32,908 bases of DNA, taken from positions 1 through 32,908 of the forward strand of contig DGVW01000031.1 in assembly GCA_002396005.1 (NCBI GenBank), given 5' to 3'. Positions 24,959 through 32,908 of the stretch are shown here, one piece after another. Source of the stretch: Oribacterium sp. UBA4274 (GTDB lineage Bacteria > Bacillota > Clostridia > Lachnospirales > Lachnospiraceae). The translations under genes and the position numbers were made by a program. Below the pieces are notes generated by a model that saw only the letters and a program-made list of their open reading frames with translations, had not been told where the DNA came from and did not search any database. The first letter of the stretch is position 1; each line of letters opens with the position of its first letter.

Positions 24959-26551
24959 TTACATGAGTGGCGCAAAGAGCCTCAAAAGCACCTGCCCGAA
25001 TCTGAGGAACTGTCCCCGGCCCACAGTATATTTTTCCGTCACATCTTCACACTCCTTAAATATCTCTTCAAAATCCCGTCTGGTATCCTTAACAGCCTTA
25101 CAATTCATGTAAAGACAGCCATTCTCAAAATGATGATAGAGGCTTCTGAAATCCAGATTTATGGTTCCACAAACTGCTGCCTTGTCGTCGGTCACACACA
25201 TCTTACAATGACAGAAACCAGGCTGCCATTCATAGACTCTGACACCATTTCTTGTCAGGGTATTATAGTACGATCTGGTTACCTGATACACGATTTTCTT
25301 ATCTGGTATTCCCGGTGTTATAACCCTTACATCCACACCTCGCTTTGCCGCAAGCCCGAGAGCATGTATCATTTCATCAGTTAGAATCAGATACGGCGTT
25401 ATATACCAGCAGTAATCTGTGGCTTTCTCAACCATGCTGATGTACACTTCCTCCCCCACATGTTCATCATCCAATGGACTGTCAGCATAAGGCTGAATGA
25501 ATCCGTCTGACTCTGCTGCAGTATATTCCGGCTTAGGAAGATACACTGTATAATCCTTGTCGTCCTTGTCTCCATCCTTAACAGCATTCCAGTTTTCCAG
25601 AAATGTCACAGTAAGACTCCTTACTGCCTCTCCTTCAATCCTGATTCCTGTATCTTTCCACCTGCCATAAGGATGTGTTATGTTAAAATATTCATTGGCT
25701 ATATTGTAGCCTCCTGTAAATCCAACTTTTCCGTCGATAACAGTGATTTTTCTATGATCACGATTGTTCAGAAACAAATTGAAGAATGGCATCACCGGAT
25801 TGAATACTCTGCAGCGAATGCCTTTGGCATTAAGTCTCTTCACAAAATCCACGTTTATGAAACCGATAGAACCGAAGTCATCATAGAAAACCCTGACCTC
25901 TACGCCAGCTCTCGCTCTTTCCTCAAGTATCTCCTGTATGCTCTGCCAGGACTCTTTATCTTCTATAGCATGATACTCCATGAAAATAAATTTTTCTGCC
26001 TTACGAAGCGCTTCTTTTTGAGCTTCCAGACCTGCTGCCGCATCCCCGAAGTATTCAATATCCGTGTTTCGGTAGACAGGATATCCGCTGTTGCGAATGA
26101 TATATGAAGAGATATTGGCAAGCTGTACATCATGTTCTTTCAAACTCCAGAAAGCCTTTTCCGCATGCACACCATAATCCTCTTTTGTAAGTTCAGGCAG
26201 TAGTTTCTCATCCACCTTCTTATAACGATTAGTCATGCGACGGGTTCCGCCGTTCAGACCCACTATCAGATACAACCCCACACCGATGATTGGCAGCACC
26301 AGAATCAGTATGATCCACGGTGTTTTCATACTGCTGGTCTTATGCATGCTGTAAATGCCAATGGCAAGACATAATCCAAAAATTTTCGTAACAATGGCTA
26401 TCCATGTTGCATAATTATTGAACTTGAAAAACAAAGAGAAAAGGAAAGCCACCTCTCCAACTATAAATATTGCGCTGAATGCAGCTCTGCCTACACCATT
26501 TTTGACCGCCACATGCTTCTCAAAGGTTTCATTTACTGTTTCACCAACCAT
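24959..26551 (-). CDS. cls: Cardiolipin synthase (phospholipase D family)
   Basis: 530 residues from the ATG at 26551, chosen because AAGGAGG lies directly upstream; a longer frame to 26641 has no such site. Two or three N-terminal membrane helices lie within about 20-115. Two phospholipase D HKD motifs follow: HRKITVIDGKVGFTGGYN near residue 264 and HCKMCVTDDKAAVCGTINLD near 446. The C-terminus FLRFGQVLLRLFAPLM is typical of the family. It condenses two phosphatidylglycerols (or a variant) into cardiolipin at the membrane. The stop is adjacent to the FNT remnant, suggesting a deletion joined the two. Confidence 0.9.
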   Translation of the reverse strand: MVGETVNETFEKHVAVKNGVGRAAFSAIFIVGEVAFLFSLFFKFNNYATWIAIVTKIFGLCLAIGIYSMHKTSSMKTPWIILILVLPIIGVGLYLIVGLNGGTRRMTNRYKKVDEKLLPELTKEDYGVHAEKAFWSLKEHDVQLANISSYIIRNSGYPVYRNTDIEYFGDAAAGLEAQKEALRKAEKFIFMEYHAIEDKESWQSIQEILEERARAGVEVRVFYDDFGSIGFINVDFVKRLNAKGIRCRVFNPVMPFFNLFLNNRDHRKITVIDGKVGFTGGYNIANEYFNITHPYGRWKDTGIRIEGEAVRSLTVTFLENWNAVKDGDKDDKDYTVYLPKPEYTAAESDGFIQPYADSPLDDEHVGEEVYISMVEKATDYCWYITPYLILTDEMIHALGLAAKRGVDVRVITPGIPDKKIVYQVTRSYYNTLTRNGVRVYEWQPGFCHCKMCVTDDKAAVCGTINLDFRSLYHHFENGCLYMNCKAVKDTRRDFEEIFKECEDVTEKYTVGRGQFLRFGQVLLRLFAPLM

Positions 26552-27309
26552 TTCATCCTCCTTGTTAAACTCATATTTTTCACCATATATCTTTGATATA
26601 TGAAAATATTCAATCCCGCTCCTATAGTTTATCACAACCATTTACTTAAATTATATGTCAAACCATGATGTGAGAGTCAAAAATAGATATCAAAGCGTTT
26701 CAGGCTTTGCTCTCGCACAATTATCAATGTCTCTCAATGTCAATAAATATAACGTTACTGTATTTCCCACGCTCAATTTTGATCTTTTCACTTCACTTGA
26801 AACATCCAGTTTATAGTCAAAATTCTACGCCTAAAGCTTCGCCGATACATTTAACAGTGTCCCGCAATCACATTTTTTCATTATCATATATGGTATTTTC
26901 GGTTCTCTATTACATGTTCTTAAACTAAACACTTTTTACTCTGTTGTCATTGATATATAAATCGCCAATAAATGAAAATTTTGGGTAACCTTAAACCCTT
27001 CTTTTCCAGATTTTCCTTATGTTTTTGCCATGCCATTTTCTCTGTCGGTATTGCGTAATTTCATTGATTATATCATTTAAAATATGTACCCTTTCTCTTA
27101 TATTATGATTTAAAGGCTAAAATTCACATCATAATAATGATATATTGTTTTTTGAATAGAAATATATATCTTGTTTTACTGCATTTTTCTCCATTACAAT
27201 TCCTAATCCTATAGCCATATCCCATAATGTCAGTACCCAAATAACTATACAGCCCTCCATAAGCCTTATATGGTCTTATATCACTCATTTTTTTAAGAAA
27301 CAATAAAAC
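26552..27309. other. Long AT-rich non-coding stretch upstream of cardiolipin synthase
   Basis: About 750 bases without a credible gene. Bases 26552-26641 are the leader of the cls gene, in an open frame. A TAACGTTA core at 26750-26757 recalls the operators at 31022 and 31162, but its flanks do not match. A weak 54-codon minus frame at 27124-27288 lacks a ribosome-binding site. Nothing else was seen. Confidence 0.5.
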
Positions 27310-27375
27310 AAAATACCCCTCTATCGATGATATAAAACCTAAGTTCCGGTCTTATCACAGATAGAGGAGTATTTT
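27310..27375 (-). terminator. Long hairpin, probable terminator of the beta-glucoside locus
   Basis: 16-base arms (27310-27325 and 27360-27375) with one mismatch around a 34-base loop that itself has partial pairing. On the minus strand it is followed by GTTTTATTGTTTCTT. Lies about 200 bases after the PTS gene stop. T-rich on both sides, so it may act in both directions. Confidence 0.6.
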
Positions 27376-27578
27376 TTGTTTACTGATTTTTTGTAATTTA
27401 TTTATTATTTTCAGAAAATATTTATATTTGATCTGCCGTCAAAATCCATATATTTCATACTCTGTTATCACAGCACTTATTTATCAGGGTAATAATATAC
27501 CACCCCTATAACAAATATACGATTTTTCTAATCGGTGAAAATTCTGTTGACTCTAATTTTATCCGATACTGTAATTCT

Positions 27579-29054
27579 TCAGGATGCTTTTGAAGCCTTT
27601 AATATTCTACCAGCAGAAACATTATCAGAAACTTTCAAATCTAAGCCTGTCTCTTCCTTATCAAGTTTTCCCTGTTTAGCGTAAATTCCAAACAAGATAT
27701 ATGTTGCCACAAATGAAACCACCATAGCCACACCGGTTCCGATGCAGGCATTTGTGAAGTTAGTCATGCCCTCTCCTCCGATATATCCAGGAAGGACAAG
27801 AAGTCCCGGAGAACCTGCTGCATAACGTCCTGTGCCCATAAGTCCCATATACAATCCACCTGCACATCCACCGATCATGGCTCCTACAAGAGGATAAACA
27901 AACTTAAGATTGATTCCATAAAGTACAGGCTCTGTGATGCCAAGAACACCTGTAAGTCCTGCTGAAGCAGCAAGTTCCTTTGTCTGCTTGTTCTTGGAGC
28001 GAATCGCAACAGCAAATCCTGCTGCGCCCTGAGCAACATTGGAAGCAAGCATTCCCGGTCCTACAACTGTATCAAATCCCGTAGTTGCCAGATTATTTAC
28101 ACCGATAGGAATGAGGCCATAGTGTGTTCCTGTCATAACAAGCAGAGGTGACAGTGTACCAACAAGTGTCGGAACTGCCCATCCTGCAGTAGCATTAAGC
28201 CATGTAAAGAAAGCAGCCAAAATATTACCAACCCATGTTCCGATAGGTCCGAGAACTGACAATGTCACTACTCCTGAAACCACAAGAGAAACCATAGGAA
28301 CAGAGAAGAACTTAATAGCTTTTGGTGATATCTTGTTCATGAATTTCTCCACATATGACATGAACCAAACACCCAGAATAATAGGAATAACTGATGAGCT
28401 GTAGCTTGCAAGTGTTATCGGAATTCCAAACATCGCAATACCTGTACCGGCTGCCTTTGCCTCTGAAACCATACTTATGAAAGATGGGTAGATAAGGATT
28501 CCGCCTAATGCCATCGCAACATACTGATTACATTTAAATCTTTTTGCTGCACTTGAGGCAAGCAGTACAGGCAGGAAATAAAACGGTGCATCTGCAAATG
28601 CGCTGAGAAGCGAATATGTCTGAGTAGTTTTATCAAGTAAGTTGAGGGTAACAAGAAGCGCCATCACCGCTTTGACAAGTCCGCCTGCTGTTATAGGCGG
28701 AATGATCGGCTGGAAGATGCTTGCGATAAACTCAAGAGCAGAACTGAGCTTTGACTGATTCTTATTCTTAGACTTAGTTTCATCGTCAGGAACCTGTGCC
28801 TGTGTCTCGAATCCTCCAAGATCAATCACTTCCTGATAAACCAGTGCGACATCAGTACCTATTACTATCTGATACTGACCACCGGCATTGATAACTGACA
28901 GTACGCCTTTCGTTTTCTTTAATACATCAGTTTTTGCCTTTGCTTCGTCCTTTAATCTGAAGCGCAGTCTCGTCGCACAATGTACAACCTGATTCACATT
29001 TTCTTTTCCGCCGATATTTTCAATTATGTTTTCGGCAAGCTCTCTGTAATTCAT
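27579..29054 (-). CDS. PTS beta-glucoside transporter, subunits IIBC
   Basis: 491 residues. The IIB domain (1-85) has phosphorylated C26 in VVHCATRLRF. The IIC domain (about 105-465) has multiple membrane helices and the sugar-site motif GITEPVLYGI. BglP/BglF-type proteins are 610-650 residues because they carry a C-terminal IIA; it is absent here (the end is a short acidic tail), so IIA must come from another gene. It imports and 6-phosphorylates a beta-glucoside. AAGGGAG precedes the ATG. It follows the 6-phospho-beta-glucosidase gene on the same strand after an unusually long 382-base gap. Confidence 0.9.
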   Translation of the reverse strand: MNYRELAENIIENIGGKENVNQVVHCATRLRFRLKDEAKAKTDVLKKTKGVLSVINAGGQYQIVIGTDVALVYQEVIDLGGFETQAQVPDDETKSKNKNQSKLSSALEFIASIFQPIIPPITAGGLVKAVMALLVTLNLLDKTTQTYSLLSAFADAPFYFLPVLLASSAAKRFKCNQYVAMALGGILIYPSFISMVSEAKAAGTGIAMFGIPITLASYSSSVIPIILGVWFMSYVEKFMNKISPKAIKFFSVPMVSLVVSGVVTLSVLGPIGTWVGNILAAFFTWLNATAGWAVPTLVGTLSPLLVMTGTHYGLIPIGVNNLATTGFDTVVGPGMLASNVAQGAAGFAVAIRSKNKQTKELAASAGLTGVLGITEPVLYGINLKFVYPLVGAMIGGCAGGLYMGLMGTGRYAAGSPGLLVLPGYIGGEGMTNFTNACIGTGVAMVVSFVATYILFGIYAKQGKLDKEETGLDLKVSDNVSAGRILKASKAS

Positions 29055-29436
29055 AGTATTCTCCCTTATGATATATTTTTCCGCAATTTAAAAGTAAATT
29101 AGTTTCTTTACTCTTAAATCATTTGTTCAAGGTTTTACTTCTGTTTAGCTGCAAGATTTTCACTTCTCATTTAGTGAAAACTCCGTATTTTAATCATGAA
29201 TATTTGATACCCCGTAAACTCTTTTTCTTTAGTAAATTATGAAGTTTAATGCCTCTCTTTCACTGATTTGTATTTTCATGGTCCTAAATCTACCCCGAAT
29301 ACCACTGCTTTATTTCTGCTTTCTCTAATTGGGATACTGAATTCTCACCTTCTCTGCAACATAAAATCCGGGCTTTTCTCTAAAATTTATGATTCTATTA
29401 CATCGAAAAATGCTTTAGAATCCGGCATTTTCATCA
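29055..29436 (-). other. 382-base gap between phospho-glucosidase and PTS genes
   Basis: Long for two genes of one pathway. It contains overlapping short inverted repeats near 29365-29430 (GATTCTA/TAGAATC and TCTAAA/TTTAGA, with CCGG at both ends) that could form alternative hairpins in the minus-strand RNA. No BglG/LicT-type antiterminator site, no copy of the TATGTAACGTTACATA operator and no credible ORF were found. A separate PTS promoter is possible but none is convincing. Confidence 0.45.
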
Positions 29437-30879
29437 TTAAAGTTCTGCACCATTTGATTCAATTACTTTTTTATACCAGTAGAAACTATCTTTACGCCTT
29501 CTCTCCAGCGTACCATTGCCCTCATTATCCTTATCAACATATATCATGCCGTAACGTTTTTTCATTTCGCCGGTTGAAGCGGATACGATGTCAATACAGC
29601 CCCAGGAGGTGTAGCCGAGAAGAGGAATACCGTCTATATTCACAGCATCTCTCATGGCTTCAATGTGGGCCTTCATATATTCGATGCGATATGGATCATG
29701 GATGCTTCCATCCTCTTCCACCCTGTCTGTAGCACCAAGACCATTCTCAACAATAAAAAGCGGCTTTTGATAACGGTCGTAAAGTGTATTGATGGTAACT
29801 CTGAGCCCCAACGGATCGATCTGCCATCCCCACTCGCTGCTTTTGAGATATGGATTTACAATCGCTTTGAATACAGCATTTCCGGATCTTTGATTCTTTT
29901 CAAAGATTTCAGGATCTGCTGTTGTGCATCTTGATGAGTAATAGCTGAATGAGATGAAATCAACAGTGCCTTCTCTTAAGATTTGTTCGTCTTCCGGTTT
30001 CAGCGAAAGCTTTACGCCCGCCTCTTCCATCCTTTTCCATGCCCATACCGGATAGGTGCCTCTAGCCTGTACGTCAATGAAGAAATAATTATCTCTGTCC
30101 TTCTGCAGTCCGTCCCATATATCCTTCGGGTCAGGGCTGAAGGGATAGAATTGACCTGCTGCCAGCATGCATCCTATACTGCATTCAGGCATTATTTCAT
30201 GTGCAAGCCTGACTGCCCTGGCACTTGCCAAAAGTTCATGATGAGCAGCATTGTAAAGGATTGTCTGTCTGTCTTCACCCTCTTTAAACAGTATTCCTGC
30301 TCCCATAAAAGGCATATGCAGAAGCATATTTATCTCATTAAAGGTGATCCAGTATTTTACAAGATTTTTATAACGGGTAAATATCGCTTCACAATACTTC
30401 ATATATGCATCGATCATTCTGCGATCTTTCCAGCCCCCATATTTTTTTATAAGCTCGATTGGAGTGTCAAAATGGTCAATAGTTACCAAAGGTTCTATAC
30501 TATACTTTTTGCACTCTTTGAATATTTCCTCATAAAACCGTAATCCTTCTTCATTTGGTACGTCATCATCGCCTTTTGGCAGGATTCTCGTCCATGCTAT
30601 AGACATCCTGTAGCATTTGAATCCCATTTCCGCAAAAAGCCTTATGTCATCTTTATAATGATGATACATATCAATTGCTTCATGTGAAGGATAACTATAG
30701 CCTTCCTGACAGGAAAGCATCTCCTTATCCCCGCGCGCGACAGCCATACGCTCAGGTCCAAAAGGAATTACATCAACACTGGAAAGTCCTCTTCCACCTT
30801 GATCATATCCTCCTTCACACTGATTTGCTGCTGTAGCTCCACCCCACAGAAATCCTTCCGGAAATCCCTTATTACTCAT
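29437..30879 (-). CDS. 6-phospho-beta-glucosidase, glycoside hydrolase family 1
   Basis: 480 residues, normal GH1 size. The N-terminal signature is FLWGGATAANQCEGG. Acid/base E182 is in TFNEI and nucleophile E378 in FIVENG. The phosphate-binding Ser-Lys-Tyr set of 6-phospho enzymes is present (S435, K441, Y443 in STGEMKKRYG), so it cleaves phosphorylated beta-glucosides delivered by the PTS protein. First gene of the minus-strand locus. The promoter at 31001-31028 overlaps an operator. AAAGG precedes the ATG. Confidence 0.93.
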   Translation of the reverse strand: MSNKGFPEGFLWGGATAANQCEGGYDQGGRGLSSVDVIPFGPERMAVARGDKEMLSCQEGYSYPSHEAIDMYHHYKDDIRLFAEMGFKCYRMSIAWTRILPKGDDDVPNEEGLRFYEEIFKECKKYSIEPLVTIDHFDTPIELIKKYGGWKDRRMIDAYMKYCEAIFTRYKNLVKYWITFNEINMLLHMPFMGAGILFKEGEDRQTILYNAAHHELLASARAVRLAHEIMPECSIGCMLAAGQFYPFSPDPKDIWDGLQKDRDNYFFIDVQARGTYPVWAWKRMEEAGVKLSLKPEDEQILREGTVDFISFSYYSSRCTTADPEIFEKNQRSGNAVFKAIVNPYLKSSEWGWQIDPLGLRVTINTLYDRYQKPLFIVENGLGATDRVEEDGSIHDPYRIEYMKAHIEAMRDAVNIDGIPLLGYTSWGCIDIVSASTGEMKKRYGMIYVDKDNEGNGTLERRRKDSFYWYKKVIESNGAEL

Positions 30880-31000
30880 GTCATAACCTTTCTTTTCATT
30901 ACATATATAGTGAAATGAGTGTCAAAAGTATTTGCTACTCACTGTTTATCACCAACTTACACATTCGTGTTCGGGCGATACTATGTGCCGCTATAGTTTT

Positions 31001-31028
31001 ATAATATATTTTTCGCAGCGCTATGTAA
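31001..31028 (-). promoter_or_regulatory. Promoter of the 6-phospho-beta-glucosidase gene
   Basis: Minus strand: TTACAT (31028-31023), 16-base spacer, TATTAT (31006-31001). The -35 lies inside the 31022-31037 operator, so a bound repressor would block it. Confidence 0.45.
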
Positions 31029-31037
31029 CGTTACATA
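31022..31037. promoter_or_regulatory. LacI-family operator O1
   Basis: Perfect 16-base palindrome TATGTAACGTTACATA with the central CG typical of LacI/PurR-family operators. Overlaps the GH1 promoter. Confidence 0.75.
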
Positions 31038-31161
31038 TTATTTTCTTTTCGTTACATTTGGATTTTAAAATTTTATTTGTACAAATTCAACAATTTTATC
31101 TCTTTAAATCACAATTTCGTTATTTCATACAAATAATAGATTTGTAATTTATACATTTGTA

Positions 31162-31179
31162 ATATGTAACGTTACATAT
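31162..31179. promoter_or_regulatory. LacI-family operator O2
   Basis: Perfect 18-base palindrome ATATGTAACGTTACATAT, the same core as O1 and 141 bases from it centre to centre. It lies seven bases before a TATAAT of the regulator's own promoter, so autoregulation and looping are plausible. Confidence 0.75.
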
Positions 31180-31397
31180 CAGTGCTATAATACTATTTAT
31201 AGTTATTTTGTTGATGAAAAGGCTCTATGCACACTCCTGGCAGATGTACTTTTAGTATTGAATCTGTTTTCATCTTCTGATAAAAAGCTGTCAGAATGAC
31301 TCGAAAATGCGCAGAAACACAATTTTTGCATCTTTATAAAGTACTGAATTTCAGGTAAGTATTGTAATATTTATCAGTTTAATTTTGAGGTAATCCT

Positions 31398-32420
31398 ATG
31401 GCAAAAAAGAAATCCGTATCTGTGAAGTTTATCGCCGAAAAATGTGGTGTTTCCACCGCAACCATTTCCAGAGTTCTTAACGGGGACAGTAAAGTGTCAG
31501 AGAGCACTCGTGAAAAGGTGCTTTCTGCGTTTAAGGAATATGAATATAAGCTTCCCGTAAAGGCATCAACATTGTCCCGTAAAAAAATCGGGGTAGTCAC
31601 AACCGTAAGTAATCAGGATTATTTTGCAAGTTTGCTGCATGAAATCATTAATTACATGTCAGAATCCGACTTTACGGTCATAGCCTGCAGTATGGGCCGG
31701 GGAAAATATAGTCTCAAGGATGCTTTGGAAACCCTTTATGATTCCAATGTTGCCGGAATCATAATAATAAGTGGCGACTACGTTTCAATTAAGGACTTCA
31801 TATTGCCATCCATACCTCATGTATGGATTGATTGTAATGATTCCCCCGAAGAAACTGTTGATATATGTACAGTTCAAAGTGACCAGTATGTTTCCGGTTG
31901 TCTTGCGGCAAGAGCTCTTATCAATCAGAATTGCAGGTTCCCTATCATGATTATGAGTGCAAGGAAAAGCATTCGCAGAGAAGAACGTAAACGTGGATTT
32001 TTTGATGAATTCAGCCGCGCAGGAATCGAGTTAACCTCAGATAATATCGTCGAAGTAGAAACCAGCAAAGACGGATTTACCGATAGTCGCGAGACAATCC
32101 GTTATCTGATTGCCAAGGGTGTCAATTTCGACAGCGTTTTTGCCATAAGCGACTGGCGTGCACTTGGAGCCTATACCGGTGCCATAAGTATGGGAAAGCG
32201 TGTTCCGGAAGACATCTGCATCATTGGCTTTGACGGAGTTTCCCTTGCCTGCAAGAGTGTAAACATTACCAGTGTACAGCAGAATACCAAGCGGCTGGCT
32301 CAATGTTCCTGCGACCAATTGCTTCATCTTATAAGAGGTGAAAATGTTCCGGAAAAACACATAGTTATACCTACCGACATTCTGCCCGGCCAGACTTTGC
32401 TGCAGACTAATCAGATTTAA
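31398..32420 (+). CDS. LacI-family transcriptional regulator of the beta-glucoside locus
   Basis: 340 residues. The N-terminal helix-turn-helix (about 8-27) is VKFIAEKCGVSTATISRVLNG, followed by a hinge with a Pro at YKLPVKA. The periplasmic-binding-like effector domain (about 60-335) has IGVVTTVSNQDYF, AGIIIISGDY, FAISDWRALGAY, GFDGVS and TSVQQNTKRLAQ, as in sugar-responsive LacI/GalR proteins. It most likely represses the divergent GH1/PTS genes and releases on a phospho-beta-glucoside or related sugar. Both palindromic operators lie between them. GAGG precedes the ATG. Confidence 0.92.
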   Translation: MAKKKSVSVKFIAEKCGVSTATISRVLNGDSKVSESTREKVLSAFKEYEYKLPVKASTLSRKKIGVVTTVSNQDYFASLLHEIINYMSESDFTVIACSMGRGKYSLKDALETLYDSNVAGIIIISGDYVSIKDFILPSIPHVWIDCNDSPEETVDICTVQSDQYVSGCLAARALINQNCRFPIMIMSARKSIRREERKRGFFDEFSRAGIELTSDNIVEVETSKDGFTDSRETIRYLIAKGVNFDSVFAISDWRALGAYTGAISMGKRVPEDICIIGFDGVSLACKSVNITSVQQNTKRLAQCSCDQLLHLIRGENVPEKHIVIPTDILPGQTLLQTNQI

Positions 32421-32783
32421 GTACTTTATGCAGACCGCTTACAGTGAAAATTTCCGTATAAAAATCTTTGATTTTGGTTACTATATTATCTTGATGTGTT
32501 ATTACCTGAAAATACTCGGTGTCACCAAGACCGAGATAAAAACCTTTATTCGCGATTTTGAGAAAATGACAGATGAATGAAGCGTTTGTTCTTGCGGACT
32601 GTAATATCTCTAGCGAAGATAAAATCACCTATATGCCTATATAACTTTTTTGCTTCCTTTTAATAAAATGTGGGTAATGGCGCAAATGTGGCTCATGAAA
32701 TGTGTAAATCTTACTGAATCAGGCTCATAATATGTGATTTCATTATTTGGAGGGTTAATGAATGTATCACAGACGAAAATTCA
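32421..32783. other. Intergenic region at the right end
   Basis: No credible gene. Two short overlapping plus-strand frames (about 50 and 23 codons) at 32429-32645 and a 73-codon GTG-started minus frame (32407-32628) oppose each other; none has a ribosome-binding site or a recognised family. This may be a decayed gene. GGAGGG before an ATG at 32757 opens only a 31-codon frame. Confidence 0.4.
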
Positions 32784-32908
32784 TCAATGCAGTTCCCGTC
32801 TCATCCAGCTGATGATTTCCTGCTCCAATTTCAGGTTGTTCTCCAACATATAGCTTATAACATCTGTGTATTTGCCATAGGATAAGAGATTTTTCGCCTT
32901 TGTCCTGT
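32784..32908 (-). CDS. C-terminus of an unrecognised gene (cut by window edge)
   Basis: The last 40 codons (KNLLSYGKYTDVISYMLENN, then a Leu/Glu/Ile-rich helix ending RRELH) read as a helical, charged protein end on the minus strand with stop TGA at 32784-32786. The codon choice and composition look like real coding sequence. No family can be named from this fragment. Confidence 0.5.
   Translation of the reverse strand, partial: RTKAKNLLSYGKYTDVISYMLENNLKLEQEIISWMRRELH

Larger units (their letters stand above)
30880..31397. other. Divergent control region of the beta-glucoside locus
   Basis: Lies between the GH1 gene (minus) and the LacI-type regulator (plus). It holds two palindromic operators, a minus promoter, and a perfect TATAAT at 31186-31191 on the plus strand next to the second operator. 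The leader to the regulator ATG is about 200 bases. A second, tight minus candidate is TTGACA with TGTAAT close to the GH1 start. No gene was seen. Confidence 0.6.

Noticed and set aside
26750..26757. Third copy of the LacI operator
   Set aside because: Only the TAACGTTA core matches; flanks are not palindromic and no related gene is next to it.
27124..27288. 54-codon minus frame in the gap upstream of cls
   Set aside because: No ribosome-binding site, AT-driven ending (poly-Ile/Met), no family.
29983..30543. 186-codon plus-strand frame opposite the GH1 gene
   Set aside because: It is fully antisense to a well-supported 6-phospho-beta-glucosidase with catalytic motifs; no ribosome-binding site or known family.
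31022..31037. CcpA catabolite (cre) site
   Set aside because: cre is 14 bases (TGWAANCGNTNWCA); this core is TGTAACGTTACA, two bases shorter and duplicated next to a local LacI-type gene, so a dedicated operator is more likely.
32407..32628. 73-codon minus frame overlapping the end of the LacI-type gene
   Set aside because: GTG start without ribosome-binding site, overlaps two plus-strand short frames, no recognised family; kept only as a remark on the gap.

Overview
The window looks like a chromosomal segment of a low-to-moderate GC, Gram-positive Clostridia, most likely a Lachnospiraceae (Butyrivibrio-like). The reasons are strong AGGAGG-type ribosome-binding sites, sigmaA-like promoters, a cell-wall-binding-repeat surface protein, a lipoprotein with an Ala/Thr/Glu-rich linker, an AAA/DUF4143 ATPase and a local LacI/PTS beta-glucoside locus. 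The family assignment is inference from gene style, not from a marker gene. No rRNA, tRNA, CRISPR array or intact insertion sequence was seen.

Left part (1-11.2 kb), all on the minus strand: a surface-polysaccharide region. An unrecognised multi-pass membrane protein (10106-11089) and a Wzz/CpsC-like chain-length protein with a decayed kinase-like tail (8578-9996) end at a strong terminator. A new promoter (8480-8508) then starts a run of sugar-modifying genes: a TPP-dependent acetolactate-synthase-like enzyme, an NAD-dependent epimerase/reductase, a TylC3-type sugar C-methyltransferase, a secondary-alcohol-dehydrogenase-like zinc enzyme and two family-2 glycosyltransferases. Together they suggest synthesis and transfer of a branched-chain (acetyl/hydroxyethyl- or C-methyl-branched) sugar. 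Internal promoters are visible before the methyltransferase and before the glycosyltransferases.

Middle part (11.3-22 kb), minus strand: an OmpR-type response regulator and sensor kinase. The kinase ectodomain carries a cluster of five DnaA-box-like nonamers. Next come a secreted protein built almost wholly of cell-wall-binding repeats, a NitT/TauT-type ABC importer (lipoprotein, permease, ATPase), a HAD-family phosphatase-like protein and an AAA_14/DUF4143 ATPase with a long acidic insertion.

Right part (22-32.9 kb): a plus-strand GGDEF-EAL protein with a periplasmic-binding-like sensor; a cardiolipin synthase; a probable remnant of a formate/nitrite transporter; and a beta-glucoside utilisation locus. 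That locus has a GH1 6-phospho-beta-glucosidase, a PTS IIBC lacking IIA, and a divergent LacI-family regulator, with two perfect palindromic operators between them. The C-terminus of an unrecognised gene is cut by the right edge.

A recurring oddity is that several normally compact conserved proteins (dehydrogenase, methyltransferase, TPP enzyme, response regulator, AAA ATPase) carry hydrophilic, mostly acidic insertions of tens to about 200 residues inside or between their folded domains, in frame and with catalytic motifs preserved.
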